Assembly: GCF_020177265.1 (NCBI RefSeq)
Contig: NZ_JAIVMC010000001.1
Location: forward strand, 620,001-684,000
DNA: 64,000 nucleotides
Direction of reading: 5' to 3'
Source: Pseudooceanicola marinus
Lineage (GTDB): Bacteria > Pseudomonadota > Alphaproteobacteria > Rhodobacterales > Rhodobacteraceae
A model generated the notes under the pieces. The model was given only the letters and a program-made list of their open reading frames with translations. It was not told the origin of the DNA and ran no database searches. Shown piece by piece: positions 37,550-46,820 of this stretch. Position 1 is the first letter of the stretch. Every line of letters starts with the position of its first letter. The position numbers and the translations under genes were made by a program.

Positions 37550-37636
37550 GCACTCGATGATGATCGCGCTTACCGGCGCATCATCTTCATACCTCCCTGT
37601 TGGACTTGGCCGGACCTTGTGTCCGGCCTTTTTTTT
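37550..37636 (+). ncRNA. Candidate small RNA upstream of purL
   Basis: The unit begins about seven bases after TATCTG (37543-37548), which follows TGATC (37521-37525) by 17 bp, resembling extracytoplasmic sigma-factor promoters of Rhodobacter. The transcript would hold the stem GATGATG/CATCATC (37556-37562 with 37579-37585) and a single-stranded ACCTCCCTG that is complementary to Shine-Dalgarno sequences. It ends in the terminator at 37608-37636. C/U-rich loops of this type occur in stress sRNAs of this order. Start and identity are unproven. Confidence 0.5.
37608..37636 (+). terminator. Strong terminator in the LysR-purL gap
   Basis: An 8-bp perfect stem (GGCCGGAC / GTCCGGCC) with loop CTTGT is followed by eight T's. 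It is 264 bases beyond the LysR stop, too far to be its natural end, and implies a transcript starting in the gap. Confidence 0.9.
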
Positions 37637-37826
37637 GCGCCCGCCCCACAAGGCTCCGGCAAGCGCCATATTCGCCGTCCACGGAAGGCACAGATCCCCG
37701 GCTCGGCTCGACGCCCCCTGACCTGCGCGCCCCATGCACAACGGGCCGCGCGAAATCCCGCAGCCCCCCTTCCCCAAAGCCGCACAGTCGCGTAAATCCC
37801 CCCCAACGTCACCCAGGGGGACCAGC

Positions 37827-39992
<2,166 letters not shown>

Positions 39993-40032
39993 GCCACGCC
40001 ACGCGCGGCCCCGACCGCGCCCTGATACTTCC

Positions 40033-40067
40033 AACTGCCCCCGGCGCGATCCCGCCCGGGGGCAGTT
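40033..40067 (+). terminator. Hairpin after purL
   Basis: A perfect 12-bp stem (AACTGCCCCCGG / CCGGGGGCAGTT) with an 11-base loop lies 40 bases beyond the purL stop. The following GCATTTC is a poor U tract, so it may stabilise the 3' end more than terminate. Confidence 0.6.
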
Positions 40068-40132
40068 GCATTTCGGCCCCCGCGCCCCGATGTTACAAAA
40101 ACTTCATCACCCCCGCAGATCCAGGTGCCCCG

Positions 40133-40768
40133 ATGCCCGACATCATCTCCGAGACGATCCACCTGTCCGACCAGCGCCCGCTGGCCGAGGGCAAGGAAAG
40201 CATCGTCTATCAGCACCCGGAGTTCCTGAACGTCCTGCTGAAGGTGCCGCGCCGGCAAAGCCGCCATTTCCGCGCCTTCGCCAAGCCCGGACTGAAACGC
40301 TACGCCGTCTGGCGCTATCGCGGGCTGATCAACTGGTATCGCGAGTACGAGGAATACCTGGCCGCCGTGGCGCGCAGCGGCGACCTGCCCGGCTTCCTGC
40401 CCCGCCTCTTCGGCTTTTCGAGCACCGACCTGGGCCCCGCCTTCGCCGTTGAACGGATTTCCGGCCCCGACGGACAACCGGCGCCAACGCTGACAGAACT
40501 GGCCCGCGCGGGTCGCATCGACGATCACATCCTGGGCCTGGTGGACGAGCTGTTCGACCAGATCGCCGAAAGCGGCCTGGTGACCCAGGATCTGCATGCC
40601 GGCAATATCGTCTGGTCCGGCGATCCCGACCGGCTGGTGCTGATCGAGGGGCTGGGTGACCGGGTGCTGATCCGCGTGCGGGTCTTCTCGAAACGCGCGC
40701 GGCTGCGCGCCCTTGCGCGCGACAAGCAGGCCCTGCTGGCCAAGCTGCGGGAGCTGTCGCCCGAGTGA
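40133..40768 (+). CDS. YrbL-like kinase-fold protein
   Basis: The 211-residue protein resembles the PhoP regulatory network protein YrbL family, small kinase-fold proteins. 'LAEGKESIVYQHPEFLNVLLKVPR' resembles the nucleotide-binding start with a lysine, and 'GLVTQDLHAGNIVW' is the catalytic loop (D-L-H-x-x-N), followed by 'LVLIEGLGDR' in place of the DFG segment. The Glu in this last motif replaces the metal-binding Asp, so activity is uncertain. Its role is unknown. Confidence 0.75.
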   Translation: MPDIISETIHLSDQRPLAEGKESIVYQHPEFLNVLLKVPRRQSRHFRAFAKPGLKRYAVWRYRGLINWYREYEEYLAAVARSGDLPGFLPRLFGFSSTDLGPAFAVERISGPDGQPAPTLTELARAGRIDDHILGLVDELFDQIAESGLVTQDLHAGNIVWSGDPDRLVLIEGLGDRVLIRVRVFSKRARLRALARDKQALLAKLRELSPE

Positions 40769-41006
40769 TCGCCTCGGCCCCGCACCGGACCGCGAAAGCC
40801 GCCTGTGTACCCGGTGGCTCCGGTCATCTTGAAATGCAGATCGGCCGGAACGCCCTCGGGCCTTCTGTTTTCCATTTCCCCTCAGATGCTTACGTCCCCT
40901 TTCGGCACCTCCGCACATCGCCTTCGCCGCGCGCGCCCTGACCCCTCCTCTTGCGAGGCCGGGCCCCCTCGCATACATTCCTGCCGAACGACCAACGGAG
41001 CGACAC

Positions 41007-41234
41007 ATGACGATTCAGGCCTCGGACATCGAAGCCCTCATCCGCGAAAGTTTCCCTGACGCGAAGATCATCGTCCAGGGCGACGACGGTCAGCATTTCT
41101 CGGCCGTGGTCGAGGATGAGAGTTTCCGCGGCATGAACCGTGTGCAGCAACAGCGCGCCGTCAACGCGGCGGTCAAGTCAAAGCTGGACACCGGAGAGCT
41201 TCACGCCCTGGCCCTGACCACCCGGGCGCCCTGA
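41007..41234 (+). CDS. bolA: BolA family protein
   Basis: The 75-residue protein begins 'MTIQASDIEALIRESFPDAKI' and has the BolA features 'DDGQHFSAVVEDESFRGMNRVQQQRAVNAAV' ending in an HxLAL-type segment ('LHALALTT'). BolA proteins pair with monothiol CGFS glutaredoxins through a shared [2Fe-2S] cluster. The neighbour 129 bp downstream encodes exactly such a glutaredoxin, so a BolA-Grx complex in iron-sulphur or iron homeostasis is a firm inference. Confidence 0.92.
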   Translation: MTIQASDIEALIRESFPDAKIIVQGDDGQHFSAVVEDESFRGMNRVQQQRAVNAAVKSKLDTGELHALALTTRAP

Positions 41235-41246
41235 CCGACCTATGCA

Positions 41247-41289
41247 GCCGTGGCTCGACACCCTGATGAGGTGTCCCGATGTCGACGGC
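41247..41289 (+). other. Structured spacer between bolA and grxD
   Basis: A perfect 6-bp hairpin GACACC/GGTGTC with loop CTGATGA (41257-41275) is nested inside an outer GCCGT/ACGGC pair. It sits in the untranslated spacer 75 bases before grxD. It may tune expression between the two genes. Confidence 0.4.
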
Positions 41290-41363
41290 TTTCTGAAACA
41301 CGGCCCGCGATATTGGCGGGTGCGGCGCGCGATAAGACGACGCGCCTACCGAAGGAGCAGAAC

Positions 41364-41726
41364 ATGACCGACGCGAAGACCCGTATCGACGACACCGTCA
41401 AGGCGAACGACGTGGTGCTTTACATGAAGGGCACCAAGTCCATGCCGCAGTGCGGCTTCTCCAGCCGCGTCGCCGGCGTGCTGAACTACATGGGGGTGGA
41501 CTACACCGACGTGAACGTTCTGGCCGATGACGAGATCCGCCAGGGGATCAAGGAATACTCCGACTGGCCGACGATCCCCCAGCTCTACGTGAAGGGCGAG
41601 TTCGTTGGCGGTTGCGACATCATCACCGAGATGACCCTGTCTGGGGAGCTGGATGGGCTGTTCGACCAGAACGGCGTCACCTACGACAAGGACGCTGCCG
41701 ACAAGATCCGCGCCGCGAACGCCTGA
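41364..41726 (+). CDS. grxD: Monothiol glutaredoxin, CGFS type
   Basis: The 120-residue protein has the monothiol active site '[20 protein letters not shown]' and the glutathione-binding '[23 protein letters not shown]'. CGFS glutaredoxins carry and transfer [2Fe-2S] clusters, often with BolA, which is encoded just upstream. The ATG at 41364 follows GAAGGAGCAGAAC; a longer in-frame start at 41250 lies in the structured spacer and is not conserved-looking. Confidence 0.95.
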   Translation: MTDAKTRIDDTVKANDVVLYMKGTKSMPQCGFSSRVAGVLNYMGVDYTDVNVLADDEIRQGIKEYSDWPTIPQLYVKGEFVGGCDIITEMTLSGELDGLFDQNGVTYDKDAADKIRAANA

Positions 41727-41771
41727 GACAGCGGCCCCGACGGGCCGTCCCGATCTCGATCATATAAAATG

Positions 41772-41810
41772 AAACCGGAGCGAAGGAGACCCTTCGCTCC
41801 GGTTTTCTTT
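41772..41810. terminator. Bidirectional terminator between grxD and zapA
   Basis: A perfect 15-bp stem (AAACCGGAGCGAAGG / CCTTCGCTCCGGTTT) with loop AGAC runs into TCTTTT on the plus strand and CATTTTAT on the minus strand. It closes grxD and any transcript reading past zapA. Confidence 0.9.
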
Positions 41811-41829
41811 TGGGGGCAATGGCAGAGGG

Positions 41830-41890
41830 CAGTTGCCGCCGCGATCCAAGGGGCGACAGGGCATGTCGCCGCCCCGGGATCACGCCATGC
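41830..41890 (-). ncRNA. Structured zapA 3' region, possible small RNA
   Basis: Between the zapA stop and the shared terminator the minus strand folds as an extended hairpin. CGTGATCC pairs with GGATCGCG (41884-41877 with 41847-41840), enclosing GGCGACA/TGTCGCC (41870-41864 with 41858-41852). In many proteobacteria the 6S RNA gene follows zapA, but I cannot match the 6S consensus here. It could equally be a protective 3' UTR. Confidence 0.3.
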
Positions 41891-41896
41891 GAGTGG

Positions 41897-42310
41897 TCAG
41901 CTGTCGTCGCCGGACTGGCCGGCGGCCTTTTCCTCGACCGTATCAGCCAGGGCTTCGGCGCGGGCGGCCAGTTCGGCCAGGGTGTCCCCGACGCTGTCGG
42001 GCACGACGGGCACCTCGACCACGCGCGGCTCCGGCGGCGGGGCATTGCGCAGCGCCTCCAGCTCCGCCTGCATCTCGGCCAGTTGGCCCTGCAGAGCGTC
42101 CAGCTTGTCTTCCATCCCGGCGGTGCGATCGGCCAGCATCAGCCCGGCCATCAGCAACATGCGGCTTTCGGGGATGCGCCCGGTCTGCTGCACCAGGGTC
42201 GAGGCCTCACGGTCCAGAAGGCCGGCGGCCATCTCCAGGAAATGTTCTTCGCCGTCCTGGCAGGCCACCTCGAAGCGGCGACCGCCGATGGAAATTCCGA
42301 CCTCGGGCAT
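41897..42310 (-). CDS. zapA: Cell division protein ZapA
   Basis: ZapA bundles FtsZ filaments at the division site. The 137-residue protein has the ZapA core 'VGISIGGRRFEVACQDGEEHFLEMAAGLLDREAS' and a central coiled coil ('GMEDKLDALQGQLAEMQAELEALRN'), then an Ala/Glu-rich tail longer than in E. coli ZapA. Its start overlaps the stop of the upstream coiled-coil gene (TGATG), so the two are coupled. Confidence 0.9.
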   Translation of the reverse strand: MPEVGISIGGRRFEVACQDGEEHFLEMAAGLLDREASTLVQQTGRIPESRMLLMAGLMLADRTAGMEDKLDALQGQLAEMQAELEALRNAPPPEPRVVEVPVVPDSVGDTLAELAARAEALADTVEEKAAGQSGDDS

Positions 42311-42840
42311 CAGGCCTCTCCTTTTTCTGCGGCGACGTCGGGGGCCTGCTCGATCATCGCGACCAGCGCCGCCTTGATCGTCGCGGCCTCGGCTTCGGCG
42401 GCGGCATGATCGGCGCGCAGCGCCTCCAGCTCCGCGGCCAGGGCCTCGTTCAGATGCTCGGTGGTGGCCGCGCCCTGCGCCTCGCGCAGCAGGCGGTTGT
42501 TCTCGCGCAGGGCCGCGTTGGCGGCGCGCAGGCGCGACATGTCCTCATCCATCTGGATCATCGCCTCGGCCACCTGCGGGTCAGGCTCCCCGGACGCCTG
42601 GGGCGCGGCTTCGGCGGCGGCCAGCGCCTGTTCCAGCTCCTCCTGGCGGCGGTGAAGCGCCTTCACCCGCTCTTCCAGCTGTGCATTGGCGGTCCGTTCA
42701 TCCTCCAGCGCCCGCTGCAAGGCTTCGGGGGTTTCCCCCTCGGCCTCAGCGGGGCGGGCAGGCTCCAGCCTGTCCAGACCGGCCCCGATCCGCTCCATCG
42801 CGTACAGGATCCGGCCCTGCAAGTCTTCCAGATTACTCAT
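42310..42840 (-). CDS. Coiled-coil protein coupled to zapA
   Basis: I do not recognise a named family for this 176-residue soluble protein. Most of it is predicted coiled coil, for example 'LQRALEDERTANAQLEERVKALHRRQEELEQALAAAEAA', with no signal peptide or membrane helix. Because it is translationally coupled to zapA, I infer a role in the Z-ring or as a ZapA partner, similar in spirit to ZapB. Similar genes precede zapA in related genomes. Confidence 0.7.
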   Translation of the reverse strand: MSNLEDLQGRILYAMERIGAGLDRLEPARPAEAEGETPEALQRALEDERTANAQLEERVKALHRRQEELEQALAAAEAAPQASGEPDPQVAEAMIQMDEDMSRLRAANAALRENNRLLREAQGAATTEHLNEALAAELEALRADHAAAEAEAATIKAALVAMIEQAPDVAAEKGEA

Positions 42841-43201
42841 CAGCTCGTCTCACATTGCCCGTTTGCGGCGCCTTGCGGCCCGTTTTACTGCCCCGGAAGC
42901 CGTGCCACCCCGGCGCGGCCCCTTCCTGCGCATGCCCGCCCGCCGACGTCCACCCGAAAACCCGTTCAGGCGCAGATCGGCGCGGTCGTGCCCGGGTTCA
43001 CGTGAACCCCTCGGCACAGGCTATTGGCTTTACAGGCGAATCATAGTTTCAACCGTGTCGGGGGCAAGTGTAGCGAAACCCGCGAACTTTCCCAAACACG
43101 GCGCGAAAATCGGCGCATTCCGCCTGCCACGCTTGCCTTTCGCGTGACGGCTGCTATGAGCGCGCTAACATCCGATGCCTGACATGCGAGAGGAACCCGA
43201 C
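42841..43201. other. Intergenic region between the coiled-coil gene and tkt
   Basis: The 361 bases hold the divergent promoters of the zapA pair and tkt. The tkt side contains a promoter and an operator-like palindrome, listed separately. The remaining ~290 bases show no gene; a short inverted repeat GGGTTCACGTGAACCC at 42993-43008 is visible and could be an operator or small hairpin. Confidence 0.5.
43133..43170 (+). promoter_or_regulatory. tkt promoter with LacI-type operator
   Basis: TTGCCT (43133-43138) and TATGAG (43155-43160) are 16 bp apart. TGAGCGCGCTAACA at 43157-43170 matches the palindrome TGTTAGCGCTAACA at 11 of 14 positions and overlaps the end of the -10 element. Similar sites precede both gap genes. 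Confidence 0.6.
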
Positions 43202-45217
43202 GTGGATATCGACGCCCTGCGCACTGCACACCCTGACCATTGGTCCAAGGCCACCGCGATCCGGGCCCTGACCCTCGACGCCGTGGCCGCCGCCAATTCC
43301 GGCCATTCCGGCATGCCCATGGGCATGGCCGATGTCGCCACCGTGCTGTTCGAGAAACACCTGAAATTCGATGCCACCCAGCCCAACTGGTTCGACCGCG
43401 ATCGGTTCATCCTGTCGGCCGGCCACGGCTCGATGCTGCTCTACTCGCTGCTGCACCTGACCGGCTACGAGGAGTTCCCGATCGAGGAGATCAAGAACTT
43501 CCGCCAGTGGGGCGCCCGCACCGCTGGCCACCCGGAAAACTTCCTCGCCAAGGGGATCGAGACCACCACCGGCCCGCTGGGTCAGGGCATCGCCAACTCC
43601 GTCGGCTTCGCCATGGCCGAGGAAATGCTGCGCGCCCAGTTCGGCAAAAAGCTGGTCGATCACCACACCTACGTCATCGCCGGTGACGGCTGCCTGATGG
43701 AAGGCGTCTCCGAAGAGGCGATCTCGCTCGCCGGGCGCCACCAGCTGTCGAAGCTGATCGTCTTCTGGGACAACAACAGCATCACCATCGACGGCAAGGT
43801 CGAGCTGTCCTCCACCACCGACCAGGTCGCCCGGTTCAAGGCGAACGGCTGGCACGTGCAGGAAATCGACGGCCACGACCCCGCGGCCATCGACGAGGCG
43901 ATCACCGCCGCCAAGAAGGCGGGCAAGCCCTCGATGATCGCCTGCAAGACCCACATCGCCCTGGGCCACGCCGCGCAGGACACCTCGAAGGGTCACGGCG
44001 CCCTGACCGACGCCGACCAGCTGGCCGCCGCCAAGGCCGCCTACGGCTGGGAGTACGGTGCCTTCGAGATCCCGGCAGACGTGAAATCCGCCTGGGAAGA
44101 GATCGGCCGCCGCGGCGCCGAGGAACGCTTTGCCTGGGAAGGCCGCCTGGGCAACCAGAGCGAACGCCGCCAGCAGGAGTTCCAGCGCCGCATCGACGGC
44201 GAGACGCCGAAGAAGCTCTCGGCCGTGATCCGCGCGCTGAAGAAGCAGGTCTCGGAAACCCAGCCCAAGGTCGCGACACGCAAGGCGTCGGAAATGGCAC
44301 TGGAGGTCATCAACCCCGTGCTGCCCGAAACCATCGGCGGCTCGGCCGACCTCACCGGGTCGAACAACACCCTGACCGGGGACCTGGGCATCTTCGACAC
44401 CGACAACCGCAAGGGTCGCTTCGTACACTGGGGCATCCGCGAACACGGCATGGCCGCCGCGATGAACGGCCTGGCCCTGCACGGTGGGATCAAACCCTAC
44501 TCCGGCACCTTCTTCTGCTTCACCGACTACGCCCGCCCCGCGATGCGCCTGTCGGCCCTGATGCAGATCTCGCCGGTCTACGTCATGACCCATGACAGCA
44601 TCGGCCTGGGTGAAGACGGCCCGACGCACCAGCCGGTGGAACACCTGGCCATGTGCCGCGCCACGCCCAACACCCTGGTCTTCCGCCCCGCCGACGCGGT
44701 GGAAACTGCCGAAGCCTGGGAAATTGCGCTGAGCCAGAAGGGCACGCCCTCCGTGCTGTCGCTGACCCGCCAGGGCCTGCCGACCCTGCGGACCGAGCAC
44801 AAGTCGAAGAACCTGGTCGCCCAGGGCGCCTACGTGATGGCCGACGCCGAGGGCAAGCGCCAGGCGATCCTGCTGGCCACCGGCTCCGAGGTTGCCATCG
44901 CGATGGAAGCCAAGGCCCTGCTGGAGGCCGAAGGCATCGGCACCCGCGTCGTCTCGATGCCCTGCTGGGAGCTGTTCGAGGAGCAGGACGAGAAGATCCG
45001 CAAGCGCGTCCTGCCCGCTGGCCCCGTCCGCGTGGCGGTCGAGGCGGGCGTGCGCCAGGGCTGGGACAAGTGGCTGCTTGGCGAGCGTGGCCGCGAAGCC
45101 AAGGCCGGCTTCGTTGGCATGTCCTCCTTCGGCGGCTCCGCCCCGGCGGACGAGCTCTACGAGAAGTTCGGCATCACCGCCCAGGCCGTGGCCGAGAAGG
45201 TCAAGTCGCTGCTCTGA
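43202..45217 (+). CDS. tkt: Transketolase
   Basis: Transketolase moves two-carbon units between sugar phosphates in the pentose phosphate and Calvin cycles. From the GTG at 43202 (AGAGGA nine bases upstream) it has 671 residues and begins '[13 protein letters not shown]', like close relatives; an ATG at 43175 would add nine unconserved residues. TPP-binding '[13 protein letters not shown]', '[13 protein letters not shown]' and the transketolase motif '[20 protein letters not shown]' are intact. It is followed by two gap genes. Confidence 0.95.
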   Translation: MDIDALRTAHPDHWSKATAIRALTLDAVAAANSGHSGMPMGMADVATVLFEKHLKFDATQPNWFDRDRFILSAGHGSMLLYSLLHLTGYEEFPIEEIKNFRQWGARTAGHPENFLAKGIETTTGPLGQGIANSVGFAMAEEMLRAQFGKKLVDHHTYVIAGDGCLMEGVSEEAISLAGRHQLSKLIVFWDNNSITIDGKVELSSTTDQVARFKANGWHVQEIDGHDPAAIDEAITAAKKAGKPSMIACKTHIALGHAAQDTSKGHGALTDADQLAAAKAAYGWEYGAFEIPADVKSAWEEIGRRGAEERFAWEGRLGNQSERRQQEFQRRIDGETPKKLSAVIRALKKQVSETQPKVATRKASEMALEVINPVLPETIGGSADLTGSNNTLTGDLGIFDTDNRKGRFVHWGIREHGMAAAMNGLALHGGIKPYSGTFFCFTDYARPAMRLSALMQISPVYVMTHDSIGLGEDGPTHQPVEHLAMCRATPNTLVFRPADAVETAEAWEIALSQKGTPSVLSLTRQGLPTLRTEHKSKNLVAQGAYVMADAEGKRQAILLATGSEVAIAMEAKALLEAEGIGTRVVSMPCWELFEEQDEKIRKRVLPAGPVRVAVEAGVRQGWDKWLLGERGREAKAGFVGMSSFGGSAPADELYEKFGITAQAVAEKVKSLL

Positions 45218-45239
45218 ACCCTACGAGACTGATTGCGAA

Positions 45240-45274
45240 GGCCGGACGCCCCCGTGGCGCCCGGCCTTTTTTTT
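45240..45274 (+). terminator. Terminator after tkt
   Basis: The stem GGCCGG/CCGGCC extends through CGCC/GGCG across one mismatch and is followed by eight T's, 23 bases beyond the tkt stop. Confidence 0.88.
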
Positions 45275-45350
45275 GCCCATGCGACAGCTCCCGCCCCGAC
45301 ACCCAGGTGCAGGTGTCAAAACGGGGCGCTCCCGCCCTCTGATCCTATAC

Positions 45351-45405
45351 GTTGGCCAAAAATACTCCGGGGGACGCGCGGCACGCGCGGGGGGCAGCGC
45401 CCCCT
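45351..45405. repeat. Intergenic 'ACTCCGGGGG...GCGCCCCC' repeat
   Basis: AAAAATACTCCGGGGG is followed by a GCGCGGCACGCGCG segment and GGGGGGCAGCGCCCCC, which can form two consecutive hairpins. It shares ACTCCGGGGG and the GGGGGC...GCCCCC hairpin with 5313-5342. It is probably a dispersed REP-like element of the lineage. Confidence 0.5.
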
Positions 45406-45463
45406 CCCCGTCCTCCCACGGGCGATTCCCTCTCCCATCGGGCTGACGCTGCACCGCAGAACC

Positions 45464-45529
45464 TGTTAGCGCGAACCCGAACCCCGGTTAGCGCAACCAC
45501 GGGCAGGCTCCCGAATGTTTTCGCTAACA
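45464..45529 (+). promoter_or_regulatory. Three operator-like sites upstream of gap1
   Basis: TGTTAGCGCGAACC (45464-45477), GGTTAGCGCAACCA (45486-45499) and TGTTTTCGCTAACA (45516-45529) each match TGTTAGCGCTAACA at 11 or 12 of 14 positions. The pattern, with a central CG, is that of LacI-family operators. CceR, a LacI-family regulator of central carbon metabolism in Rhodobacter, is a possible binder. Confidence 0.65.
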
Positions 45530-45614
45530 TACTGGCTGAAAACACTTTTCTCCCTACCCCTGCGATCTAGCTTCGGCTAAGGACAGCGCAGGTTTTCTAT
45601 CAGGAGATATCGGC

Positions 45615-46619
45615 ATGACGGTCACGCTCGGCATCAACGGTTTCGGTCGCATCGGGCGTTGCACGCTCGCCCATATTGCCGAGGCCGCCCGCAATGACGT
45701 TCAGGTCGTGAAGATGAACGCCACCGGCCCGATCGAAACCAATGCCCATCTCCTGAAGTACGACAGCGTGCACGGTCGCTTCGGCAACGAGGTGAAGATC
45801 GCCGGCAACACCATGGACATCGGCCGCGGCCCGATGGAGGTCATGTCGACCTATGATCCGCAGGAGCTGGACTGGGAAGGCGTTGACGTCGTTCTGGAAT
45901 GCACCGGCAAGTTCAACGACGGCGAGAAGGCCAAGGTCCACATGGAACGCGGCGCCAAGGCCGTGCTGATCTCCGCCCCGGCGAAGAACGTGCAGAAGAC
46001 CATCGTCTACGGCGTCAACCACCGCGACCTGGTGGCCGGCGACACGATGATCTCCAACGGGTCCTGCACCACCAACTGCCTGGCGCCCCTGGCCAAGGTG
46101 CTGAACGACGGGATCGGCATCGACAGCGGCATCATGACCACGATCCATTCCTACACCGGCGACCAGCCGACGCTGGACCGGCGCCATGGCGATCTCTACC
46201 GCGCCCGTGCCGCCGCGATGAGCCAGATCCCCACCTCCACCGGCGCCGCCAAGGCCCTTGGAGAGGTCCTGCCCGAACTGAAGGGCAAGCTGGACGGCTC
46301 GGCCATCCGCGTCCCCACCCCCAATGTGTCCGCCGTCGACCTGACCTTCATCGCCAAGAAGGACGTGACCGTCGAGGACGTGAACGAGGTGGTCCGCGAA
46401 GCCGCCGCCGGTCACATGGGGCAGGTCCTGGGCTACGATCCGGAACCCAAGGTCTCCATCGACTTCTGCCACACCGAGCAGTCCTCGATCTTCGCCCCCG
46501 ACCAGACCAAGGTCACCGGCAAGCGCCTGGTGCGCGTGCTGGCCTGGTACGACAACGAATGGGGCTTCTCCGCGCGCATGGCGGACGTGGCCGCCGCCCT
46601 GGGCCGCCTGCAGAAGTAA
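45615..46619 (+). CDS. gap: Glyceraldehyde-3-phosphate dehydrogenase, first copy
   Basis: The 334-residue type I GAPDH has catalytic Cys151 in 'SNGSCTTNC', the His in 'TIHSYTGDQ' and an intact C-terminus 'WYDNEWGFSARM'. At the end of the second beta strand, where NAD-specific enzymes carry Asp, it has Ala36 ('KMNATG'). The S-loop pair equivalent to Leu-Pro is Arg189-Arg190. Both changes favour NADP binding, so this copy may serve biosynthesis or gluconeogenesis. The cofactor is inferred. CAGGAGATATCGGC precedes the ATG. Confidence 0.95.
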   Translation: MTVTLGINGFGRIGRCTLAHIAEAARNDVQVVKMNATGPIETNAHLLKYDSVHGRFGNEVKIAGNTMDIGRGPMEVMSTYDPQELDWEGVDVVLECTGKFNDGEKAKVHMERGAKAVLISAPAKNVQKTIVYGVNHRDLVAGDTMISNGSCTTNCLAPLAKVLNDGIGIDSGIMTTIHSYTGDQPTLDRRHGDLYRARAAAMSQIPTSTGAAKALGEVLPELKGKLDGSAIRVPTPNVSAVDLTFIAKKDVTVEDVNEVVREAAAGHMGQVLGYDPEPKVSIDFCHTEQSSIFAPDQTKVTGKRLVRVLAWYDNEWGFSARMADVAAALGRLQK

Positions 46620-46654
46620 CATCGGCGCCCGCAAGGGCCGCGATCATCGCATCG

Positions 46655-46683
46655 AACCCGTCGGAGAAATCCGGCGGGTTTTT
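46655..46683 (+). terminator. Terminator after gap1
   Basis: A 10-bp stem (AACCCGTCGG / CCGGCGGGTT, one wobble) with loop AGAAAT is followed by TTT, 35 bases past the gap1 stop. The two gap genes are therefore separate units. Confidence 0.8.
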
Positions 46684-46704
46684 CGCATTGTCGCATCCCT
46701 TCCC

Positions 46705-46756
46705 TTGACCTTTTCGACGGGGAGGTAGAGTTTACAGGGGAAGTTAGCGCAAACAT
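46705..46756 (+). promoter_or_regulatory. gap2 promoter region with operator
   Basis: TTGACC (46705-46710) precedes TAGAGT (46726-46731) by 15 bp, a slightly short spacing. AGTTAGCGCAAACA at 46743-46756 matches the operator TGTTAGCGCTAACA at 12 of 14 positions and lies just downstream of the likely start point. Confidence 0.5.
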
Positions 46757-46820
46757 TCCTGACGCTCCAACGACCTTTCGTGACCCTGGCGTCACGCTTC
46801 CCAGCAAAGGATCCCGGATC

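Larger units (their letters stand above)
37345..37826. other. Intergenic region between LysR and purL
   Basis: These 482 bases contain no convincing reading frame. An inverted repeat at 37364-37382 (ACCGGCG / CGCCGGT) can act as the LysR terminator. The centre, about 37520-37636, has a promoter-like element, a 7-bp hairpin and a strong terminator, and is listed separately as a possible small RNA. The remainder, 37637-37826, should carry the purL promoter. Confidence 0.5.
45218..45614. other. Intergenic region between tkt and gap1
   Basis: These 397 bases contain the tkt terminator, a G/C-rich repeat related to the one near 5313, and three operator-like palindromes in the last 150 bases before gap1. 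No protein or RNA gene is apparent. Confidence 0.6.

Noticed and set aside
41257-41300. Hammerhead-ribozyme-like CTGATGA ... GAAA between bolA and grxD
   Set aside because: CTGATGA is the loop of a perfect GACACC/GGTGTC hairpin, and the stem II needed for a hammerhead core does not form before GAAA.
41770-41896. 6S RNA gene downstream of zapA
   Set aside because: Position is suggestive, but I could not find the 6S closing stem and central bubble, and the space to the terminator is short. Kept only as a low-confidence structured RNA.
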